Part shown: positions 1 through 7,900 of the stretch, one piece after another
Numbering within the stretch: position 1 is the first letter of the stretch
Layout: each line of letters starts with the position of its first letter
Made by a program: the position numbers and the translations under genes
NCBI GenBank assembly: GCA_036703275.1
Contig: DATNPK010000094.1
Coordinates: forward strand, 1-57,737
DNA from: Coleofasciculaceae cyanobacterium
Lineage (GTDB): Bacteria; Cyanobacteriota; Cyanobacteriia; Cyanobacteriales; Xenococcaceae
Reading direction: 5' to 3'
Length of the DNA: 57,737 nucleotides
The notes under the pieces: model-generated
What the model was told of the DNA's origin: nothing
The model's input: the letters and a program-made list of their open reading frames with translations, nothing else
Database searches by the model: none

Positions 1-135
1 TAGCGATATGCGAAGCGGTGACGCGACGTAAGGAGCTAATCCTTTAGGAATCCTTTAGGACTGCTTCAAGAAGCTTCGAGACCGAAGGGCGGAGTGCGGT
101 TTATCCGTGAATCCGCGATTGGCAAATGCTTACTT
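1..135. repeat. Palindromic repeat cluster (block 1)
   Basis: Mosaic of short modules that recur through the window: GATATGCGAAGCGGT, CGCGACGTAAGGAGCTAAT, CCTTTAGGA (twice) and, in opposite orientation to the copies near 4360 and 39000, the module GGGCGGAGTGCGGTTTATCC. Its first half is almost identical to the block at 45305-45452. No coding potential is visible. The window edge cuts the block. Confidence 0.85.
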
Positions 136-242
136 CATACCTCTACGCATATAGCTTTTAGCTACGCAAATATATCTTTGATCTTCTTAAGATTAAACTA
201 GAGGAATTATACGCTTTTATTTAATTAACTAAATGTTCCAAA

Positions 243-1553
243 ATGAGAATTGTTGCTTATATTTACAGCGATCCGCTTTTAGAGCCTGCACCAAGCAAAG
301 ATATTTGGGGTTTAGAAGTCGATCGCGTTTATCAAGACTTTGGTGAGCATCAACAATTGGAACAGTTGATTGCCGACTGTAAACCAGACAAACTTGATTA
401 TTTATTAGTTCGTCGCCTAGAAGAATTAGGGGATAATGTCAAGATTATTAGCGATCGCCTCAATCAGTTGGAAGCCTTGGGGGTAGAAATTATCGCCACA
501 GAACAAGAATATATTTCGCCCCAACAAAATCAGCTTAATTATGCAAATATTAAGTTAAACTTGGGCAATTTACTAGAAATACAGGCAGCTCAGCAGCGCG
601 ATCGCCTGAAGCAGGGTCATGCTCGTAATCGCTTAAAACTGCTTCCGCCTCCAGGTAAAGCCCCTTACGGATATCGCCGAGGACAAGATAAATACATTAT
701 CGACAAAAGTACTGCACCAGTAGTCAAAGATTTTTTTGAAAGATTTTTGCTATTTGGCTCTTTACGGGGTGCGGTTCGATATTTAGAAAAGCGTTATGGT
801 AAAAAAATATCGCCCTCAACTGGACGTAGTTGGCTGATTAATCCCGTATACCGAGGCAGTTTGAAGTATAAAAACAACGAAATAATTTCTAATACTCATG
901 CCTCAATTATCAATTCTGAAGAAGCAGCGCAAATAGATCGTCTTTTACGTCGCAATCGCCGTCTTCCTGCCCGTACAGCTAGCGCACCTCGTTCACTGGC
1001 TGGATTAGTTGTCTGTCAACAATGTCAGTTGACAATGAAGATTACTCGCGTCACCCAACACAATAAAAAGGCTGAGTATCTATATTTACGCTGCCATGGT
1101 TGCCCTCATAATCCGAAGTGCAAAGCGATCGCCTATACTCAAGTTTTGAATCAAACTATTGCTAAAATCTGTCTTGAGCTTCCTTTAGCAGTGGCTCAGT
1201 TAAATTTATCAAACAACTCAACTATTGAAAATAAGCTTAAACAAGAAATTATTCAAAAACAAGAAATTATTAAGCAATTGTCAGTCTTATTACAACAGAG
1301 TGTTTTGGATCGAGAAACTTACGAGCTTCGTAACTATAAATTACGCCATGAAATAGCTCAATTGGAAAATCAAATTGCTCAACTACCGCCAGCAAATTTA
1401 GCTGCGATCGCGCTTGCTGTTTCGCTACAACAGTTTTGGCTTGACCTCTCCGAAACAGAAAGACGATTCTATTTTCGCGAATTTATCAAGCAAATCAAAA
1501 TTGTGCGCCCCGATCCTCAATCATGGAGCTTGGAGTTAGTCTTTATTTTCTAA
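243..1553 (+). CDS. XisF-like large serine recombinase family protein
   Basis: A 436-residue protein with the layout of large serine recombinases. Residues 1-110 form a resolvase-like fold, including RRLEELGDN, which matches the RLxRLGRS helix of active enzymes. A Recombinase domain follows at about 125-205, a zinc ribbon at about 255-300 (CQQCQ...CHGCPHNPKC) and a coiled coil at about 325-375. The usual N-terminal catalytic motif YxRVSxxxQ is not readable; the equivalent stretch is AYIYSDPLLEP, so the nucleophilic serine is displaced or lost. Cyanobacterial relatives resemble XisF of the fdxN element, but this degenerate N-terminus suggests a retained housekeeping or DNA-binding role rather than active excision. 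ATG start at 243; no partner excisionase is adjacent. Confidence 0.75.
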   Translation: MRIVAYIYSDPLLEPAPSKDIWGLEVDRVYQDFGEHQQLEQLIADCKPDKLDYLLVRRLEELGDNVKIISDRLNQLEALGVEIIATEQEYISPQQNQLNYANIKLNLGNLLEIQAAQQRDRLKQGHARNRLKLLPPPGKAPYGYRRGQDKYIIDKSTAPVVKDFFERFLLFGSLRGAVRYLEKRYGKKISPSTGRSWLINPVYRGSLKYKNNEIISNTHASIINSEEAAQIDRLLRRNRRLPARTASAPRSLAGLVVCQQCQLTMKITRVTQHNKKAEYLYLRCHGCPHNPKCKAIAYTQVLNQTIAKICLELPLAVAQLNLSNNSTIENKLKQEIIQKQEIIKQLSVLLQQSVLDRETYELRNYKLRHEIAQLENQIAQLPPANLAAIALAVSLQQFWLDLSETERRFYFREFIKQIKIVRPDPQSWSLELVFIF

Positions 1554-1795
1554 TTTACTTCCTAAGTTGACCAAACATTGAACATTAAACAAGTTGTTGA
1601 TAAATGTTCAATGCTAAATGAAATGATTTGACGGTGCAGCATCTTTGGCTTTGTTTAACAATTATTGACATCAAATTTCAATAACTGTATTCTCAGTATT
1701 AATATTGGTTTCTGTTAGGCAAGAGTAGAAATAGCGATCATTATTTCTATTTCTCTAAATAATGTTAAATAATCTTTAATATTATTCAAAAACAA

Positions 1796-1818
1796 GAATC
1801 ATTATCATTATCATATTT
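1796..1818 (+). promoter_or_regulatory. Fur box upstream of the iron-uptake porin
   Basis: AATCATTATCATTATCAT is three consecutive six-base units of the NAT(A/T)AT type, the classical array bound by ferric uptake regulator Fur. It ends about 25 bases before the chosen ATG at 1841, where binding would block transcription or early elongation. The downstream gene is an iron-uptake porin, which supports iron-responsive repression. Confidence 0.75.
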
Positions 1819-1840
1819 GCATTGGTGTTTGAGGATTTTC

Positions 1841-3505
1841 ATGATTAATATTTTAGGCAAAACTGCCCCAATTGTTTTTGCTGCCTTGATCACAGCATTT
1901 TACAGCAATTCAGTCCAGGCTCAAACTACAACGAACGAATTAATTAACCAAGTCGAACAATACGGAGAAAATCAACCAAACAGCATTGGTCAAGTAACCA
2001 ACGTCAATCAGCTACGAGATGTTTCGCCGACGGATTGGGCTTACGAAGCATTAAGAAGTTTGGTAGATCGTTACGGGTGTATCGCTGGTTTTCCTAACCA
2101 GACTTATCGTGGTAGTCAGCCTCTAACCCGTTATGAATTTGCTGCGGGTTTGAACTCCTGTCTCAATCAGATCGAACGTTTGATTGCTTCTCAAGGTTCT
2201 GTAGGTCAAGAAGATATTGAGACAATTAATCGTCTCAGCCAAGAATTTGAGGCAGAATTAGCTACCCTAGGTGGCAGAGTTGACGAGATTGAAAGCCGAA
2301 CTGCCGTATTAGAAGATAGTCAGTTTTCTACTACTACTAAGTTAGCGGGGGAAGCAATTTTTGGTGTTGCTTCTGTGTTAGGCGGATCTAACCAGGAATT
2401 AATCGCAGAAAATGGTGATGACGAAATCGACCAAGAAACTGTATTTGGCTACCGTACTCGCTTGGAGTTAGAAACCAGTTTTACGGGAGAAGATTTACTA
2501 TTTACTCGCCTGTCTACGGGGAATTTTCCTGAGTTTTCCGAGGTAACAGGCACATTCCAGGGAGAAATAGCTTTTGCCGAACCAGCAGATAACGATTTAG
2601 GTTTAGAAGTCTTATTTTACAATCGCCCGATTGGCGAAAATACCAATATTTTGATCGGTGCCGCAGGACTAGCAGCGGATGATATTGCCAATACTCTGAA
2701 CGTGTTAGATGGTGATGGTGCTTCGGGGGCAATTTCTGCCTTTGGTACTCGCAGTCCGATTTATTTGCCACCAGGAGAAACAGGCGTAGGCATAATTCAC
2801 AACTTTGGCGACAAGTTAGAGTTTAGCGCGGGTTATCTCGCAGGAGAAGCCAGCGATCCGAGTAATGGGGCTGGTTTATTTAATGGTTCATATAGTGCGA
2901 TCGGGCAGCTGACTATTACTCCCTTGGAAAAGTTAGGTATTGCCTTGACTTATGTTCATGGTTACGACCAGAGTGATACTGGCGTAGGTAGCGATCTAGC
3001 CAATATTAAATCCTTGACCGCAGCAGGAGAAGTAGAACCACCTCTCGATCCAGACGTTTTTGTAGATGGTGTGCCTACTGTTAATAATTCCTATGGCGCA
3101 CAGTTTTCTTTTGCCTTGAGCGATCGCCTTGTCATTGGGGGCTGGGGTGGCTTGAGTAAAGTCAAAACTCTCGCTCAATTTGTTGCCGATGGACAAACTG
3201 TAGAACGTGGGACGCAAGATATTTGGAATTGGGCAGCTACTCTAGCTTTTCCTGACTTGATTAAAGAAGGAAGCTTGGGCGGAATTATCGTCGGGATGGA
3301 ACCCTGGGTAGAAAGTTCTACTATTGATGCAGAAGGGTTTGGTGAGGATGAAGAAAAATCTTTGCACGCGGAAGCTTTTTATCAATATCAGTTAAACGAC
3401 AACATCGCTATTACCCCTGGAGTTATTTACGTCAATAAACCAGATAATAACAGCGATAATGATGATCTGTTTATTGGTACTCTGCGAACTACGTTTAATT
3501 TTTAG
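1841..3505 (+). CDS. Iron uptake porin (SLH domain plus OprB-type barrel)
   Basis: Cyanobacterial outer-membrane porin of the SLH-OprB type. A signal peptide (first about 28 residues, cleavage near VQA-Q) is followed by an SLH domain (DVSPTDWAYEALRSLVDRY then GCIAGFPNQTYRG), which anchors to peptidoglycan-linked polymer. A short coiled-coil linker (VDEIESRTAVLEDSQ) precedes a beta-barrel that ends in the terminal phenylalanine typical of outer-membrane proteins (RTTFNF). The ATG at 1841 is preferred to an upstream in-frame TTG at 1817: GAGG lies 7 bases before it, a clean signal peptide follows, and the TTG overlaps the Fur box. Family members mediate inorganic iron entry. The gene is monocistronic here. 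Confidence 0.88.
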   Translation: MINILGKTAPIVFAALITAFYSNSVQAQTTTNELINQVEQYGENQPNSIGQVTNVNQLRDVSPTDWAYEALRSLVDRYGCIAGFPNQTYRGSQPLTRYEFAAGLNSCLNQIERLIASQGSVGQEDIETINRLSQEFEAELATLGGRVDEIESRTAVLEDSQFSTTTKLAGEAIFGVASVLGGSNQELIAENGDDEIDQETVFGYRTRLELETSFTGEDLLFTRLSTGNFPEFSEVTGTFQGEIAFAEPADNDLGLEVLFYNRPIGENTNILIGAAGLAADDIANTLNVLDGDGASGAISAFGTRSPIYLPPGETGVGIIHNFGDKLEFSAGYLAGEASDPSNGAGLFNGSYSAIGQLTITPLEKLGIALTYVHGYDQSDTGVGSDLANIKSLTAAGEVEPPLDPDVFVDGVPTVNNSYGAQFSFALSDRLVIGGWGGLSKVKTLAQFVADGQTVERGTQDIWNWAATLAFPDLIKEGSLGGIIVGMEPWVESSTIDAEGFGEDEEKSLHAEAFYQYQLNDNIAITPGVIYVNKPDNNSDNDDLFIGTLRTTFNF

Positions 3506-3605
3506 GGAAGCTTGAGTTAAAAGCTATTAGCTATTAGCTTTTAGCTTTTAAAATACCCTTTATGTTTCGATAATTTTAAAGCAGCAGTGGATTTTTTAAG
3601 ATTTT

Positions 3606-4028
3606 TTAAACTGTTGCTGCTGCTTCCTTCTTCGCCGATCCTTGTGTACCTAGCTGAATTAATTCAATTTTGTAGCCATTGGGATCTTCGACAAAGGCAA
3701 TCACAGTGCTACCGTGTTTCATCGGTCCTGGTTCACGGCTAACTTTACCGCCTTGAGCTTTAATGCGATCGCACGTGCCATAGATATCATCAACTCCTAA
3801 AGCAATGTGTCCATAGCCTTTACCCAGGTCATATTCAGACACACCCCAGTTATAGGTAAGTTCAATTACGGTGTTGTCTTTCTCCTCACCATAGCCGACA
3901 AACGCCAGAGTAAATTCGCCCCCTGGGTAGTCTTTGCGTCGCAATAGCTTCATCCCCAAAATATCGCAGTAAAAAGCGATCGACTTATCTAAATCACCGA
4001 CTCGCAGCATCGTGTGTAGCATTCTCAT
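3606..4028 (-). CDS. gloA: Glyoxalase I (lactoylglutathione lyase)
   Basis: Isomerises the hemithioacetal of methylglyoxal and glutathione to S-lactoylglutathione in the cytosol. The 140 residues contain the two vicinal-oxygen-chelate repeats and all four metal ligands at the spacing of the bacterial nickel-type enzyme: His5, Glu56, His74 and Glu122. The stretches [20 protein letters not shown] and [14 protein letters not shown] are typical of the family. The Ala-rich C-terminal tail after LIQLGTQG is a lineage-specific extension. The gene stands alone, facing the porin gene. Confidence 0.95.
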   Translation of the reverse strand: MRMLHTMLRVGDLDKSIAFYCDILGMKLLRRKDYPGGEFTLAFVGYGEEKDNTVIELTYNWGVSEYDLGKGYGHIALGVDDIYGTCDRIKAQGGKVSREPGPMKHGSTVIAFVEDPNGYKIELIQLGTQGSAKKEAAATV

Positions 4029-4099
4029 GGTTCTAATTCTCCGATTAAAATCAGCTTTCTGTAATCTTAAGACTAGCGAAAATTACCAATTATTGAGTT

Positions 4100-4683
4100 G
4101 GGGAAATATTCAAAAAGGAACATTTTTCTAAAGGGCGATCGAATAGATGCAGATCGAAATCGGCTAAGGCTTCAAATACTTTGTGACCAATGTAACGACG
4201 AAACATATTTAATAACCGATTAAGCTTGTCCGTAGCATCAGTGCCTTTAATTAAACCAGCAGTAGCGTAGCGAAGCCATATGCCCTAAAGGACTAGCCCT
4301 AAAGGATTAGCTCCGCGTAGGACGCGTCGCGAAGCGGTATGCTAAAGCCCGTGCATGATTCACGGATAAACCGCACTCCGCCCTTCGGTCACATTTGCGA
4401 AGCTTATCATGCACGGACTAGCCCTAAAGGATTAGCGCCTCCAGGCGCGTCCTTCGCGTCGTCCTTTAGGATGCCATACACAAATACTTTGGAGATTGAT
4501 TGAATCGTAAACTTTTCGGTGCTGTCGCCAATTTCAAAGACTTCTCCATTAGCTGTAATGACACCGATCGCAAACCAGTCTGGATTAGCTTTGGTTAGTT
4601 CGGGAATATAATTTGCTAAGTTTCCCGAATTAAGGTGACGATACTTTTATAAAAATATTAATAAATTCTGGCAATTCAGACAT
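4100..4683 (-). pseudogene. glsA: Glutaminase (GlsA) pseudogene interrupted by a repeat
   Basis: Read on the minus strand from an ATG at 4683 (MSELPEFINIF), a frameshift near 4645 leads into HLNSGNLANYIPELTKANPDW and then FTIQSISKVFVYG, which contains the active-site serine motif SxxK of serine-dependent glutaminases. About 210 bases of palindromic repeat follow (4262-4472), then AGLIKGTDATDKLNRLLNMF and RRYIGH, a downstream glutaminase segment. The roughly 55 residues that normally join the two blocks, and the whole C-terminal part, are missing. The gene cannot make an enzyme. The match comes from motif recognition. Confidence 0.8.
4262..4472. repeat. Palindromic repeat cluster inside the glutaminase pseudogene
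   Basis: Composite repeat made of CCATATGCCCTAAAGGACTAG, GCGTCGCGAAGCGGTATGC, the module GATTCACGGATAAACCGCACT...CCCTTCGGTC, and further CCCTAAAGGATTAGC units. Two stretches around GTGCATGAT/ATCATGCAC are inverted and can form a large hairpin. It replaces a coding segment of the glutaminase gene rather than being simply added to it. Confidence 0.85.
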
Positions 4684-4944
4684 TATGGTAATTTCTCTAG
4701 CTGGTTAACTGAATTTTAGCTTTTTGCGCCCTCAGAATTAGTTTAGGGAATAATAAGAGCGGTTGCCGATTTATAAGAATTATCCAAAAGCTGGCTGAGA
4801 AAATATTTAATAAAGTCTTTAATAGTTAACAATCCTTCCTTTGGGGGAAGCCAGTATTGCCAAACAAGCATATACTTTCGGTTTGTTTATTTTATCTGTG
4901 TTGAATAGTGGTGGCTAGTCTTAACCGCTTGTAAAATTATAATT

Positions 4945-7900
4945 ATGACTAAATCTATCAAACAGCCTCCCAACCCCGAACCAAAAAAGCCTAATCTTTT
5001 GCAGCGGTTGTTTAATCCGCTTAAATCTTCTCCTAAAAGGTTAGCCGGAGGAGTAGTTGCGATCGCAGCTTTTGGTAGTCTGGGTTACTGGGGAACGCAG
5101 GTATTAGTCAAAAAGAAATTACCGCCGTTTCTGGAAAATCAGATTGGTAAAATCATTGAACGCCCGATAGATTTGGGTGAAGTAAAAGGCTTTTCTCTCA
5201 ACAGCATTGAGTTCGGTGAAACAATTATTCCGCCTACCGCTACCGACACGGACAAAGTAACGGTAGAAGGAGTGAAAGTAGGATTTAATATTTTCCCTGT
5301 CTTATTCGGCCGTACTTTACCCTTGGATGTTGCGCTGATTCAGCCAGACATTTATTTAGAACAACAACAGGATGGGGAATGGATCGATCTAGACTTTCTC
5401 CAAAGCGATCGAGAGCAAAAAGATCCTTTAGTCTATTTTGATGTTGATTTAGATGTCGAACAAGCTGATATTACCGCTGTACCTTATCAGCAAAATCCTC
5501 TCACGGGGCAAGTAGACGGTAGCGGTAGATTTAATCAGAAACAAGCGTTTTTAGAGTATGATTTAGACGCAATTATTGAACAAGCTAAAGCCAGCATCCA
5601 AGGAGAAACTCAGCTAGAAACTGGTGGTACCGATACCAAGCTGCTAGTTCAAAATTTAGCTTTATCGGATGCAGCAACTTTATTACCGATTCCTGTTGAA
5701 ATTGATACTGGGACTCTCAATGCAGATTTAGATATTAACATTCCTTCCTTTGAGGAAATTACCGCAGCCAACATTAAAGGGATGGTCAATCTGCAAAACC
5801 TTGAGGGAGAAGCAACTAGTTTAAATGCTCCTATTTCAGCAGAATCAAAATTAAACTTTAGTGGACGTAATGCGGATGTTAAACAAACTCAGGCGAGTTT
5901 GGGTGATATTACAGCACGGGTAGATGGACAGGTTAATCTAGATACTGGCTATGACTTAAATGTCAACGTCTTGCCGTTTCAGTTAGCGACTTTGCCGAAT
6001 AATTTAACCCAGCAGTTACCTGTAGATTTGGCCGGGGAGGTACAAGCCCAGGTTCAGCTGCGAGGAGCGATCAAAGATCCCCAGCTAACGGGTAACGTTA
6101 ACAATACTCAGACGGTAATTATTGACCAAACCCCGTTAAAACAAATTGAGGCGGACTTTCGTGCTAATTTAGCCCGAGTTGTTTTGGAAAATGTGCAGAT
6201 TATTCCGCTTGCAGGAGGCAATGTTACCGCCGAAGGCACAATTGAAACCAACCTCAGACAAGCCTTGGAGAGCGATCAGCCACTAGATGCGACTAAAATG
6301 CCTCTGGCGTTTAGTTTTCAGGCGGATTTGCCCACTCGCGAACTTATTTCACCCTATTACCAGTTACCTCAACAGGTGGCAATAGGCGAGCTTCAGGCGC
6401 AGGGGCAGATTGATGGAACAGTCGATAATCCCAAAGGCTTAGTTAAGTGGAATATAGCCGATACCAATGCTAGTAATTTAGAAGACATTGCTGGTTCAGG
6501 TGAATTGCTCATAGCTAACCAAAACTTAGTATTGCAAGATACTGAAATTATTTACGGTGATGGTCAGGTAGACTTAACAGCAAATGCCAATTTAGACAGT
6601 AAACAGTGGCAAGCTAGCCTAGACGCAAATTCCCTCAATCTTACGCCGTTTCTGTCCCAATTTAGTAATCCCAATCTGAACTTAGACCAACCTGTGGCGG
6701 TGGATAATGCTACAGCTAAGTTTAACGGCAAATTAGACCAACTGGATTTAGCCAAAATTCAGGGGACTGCTGATTTAAATCTAGATGTTAATGGTGGCGA
6801 TGTTGCAGTTAATAGTCAAATTAATGCAGGCAATATTCAGGCAAATGCCACGACTAATAATATTCAACTCGATTCTTTTATTACTAGCTTACCCGTTCCT
6901 GCATCTGTTCAGTCTGGAGAAATTAGTGCTTCGGGAAGATTAAAACAACTGCTGGCGTTTAATGATAATCCCGGTTTAAATAGTCTCCAAGCGAATGCGG
7001 ATTTGAATCTACAGGTAGATGGTGAAGCCGTGGCAGTTAATAGCCAGATAGATTCAGGTAGGATTCAAGCCAATGCTAACACCAGTCAAATTGACTTAAA
7101 TCGCATTGCTCCTAATTTACCTGTTCCTGCCAATATTAGGTCGAGTCAGGTAACAGCTTCTGGGGAACTACGGCAGCTATTGACCTTTGCCGAACAGCGT
7201 AATCTTAGTACGGTTGATGCTCGTGTCGATGCGGATTTGAATGTAGCCGAGGGAACAGTACGGGCGATTGCTAATCTGAACAACAATCAGTGGCAGGCTA
7301 ACCTTGACGCTAACAATGTTAGTTCTCGCCTACTGCTAGAAAAATTTGCTCCTAGCAATCTCGCCTCAGTAGAAGTAGACAACATTAATGCTCAAGCAAA
7401 TTTGACGGGGGATATCCAGCCTATACTCAATAACGATACGAATATCCCCGTTGCCGTTAATCAATTTACGGTTAATTCTGGGGCGCAAAACGTTAATGCT
7501 CGGGGAAATTTAACCCTGGCTAACATTACTAGTAATTTGGACGTTGCTAATACCAATCTCAATATTGCTGCTAATCTCGATTTCGATCGCCTTCCAATCG
7601 ACCAGATTGTGGCTGCGACTTCCCAGGATAATGAACTAATAGCCCAAAGCGTAAATGTTGGCGGACAGGCTGAGTTCAACGGACAATTTAACGGTCAGCA
7701 GTTGCTATCTGCACCAACAGAAAACGTCAGTCTAACAGGAGATTTACGCCTCTTAGACTTTGCCTTTAACGAGATCGACTTTGACCCTGTAATGACGGGT
7801 ACACTTGATGTACAGCCATATGCGAAGCGGTATCCTTTAGGACAACAGGAAATAGCCTTAAACCTTCAGGGGCAACAGGATGTAATTGCAGCAAGAGCCG

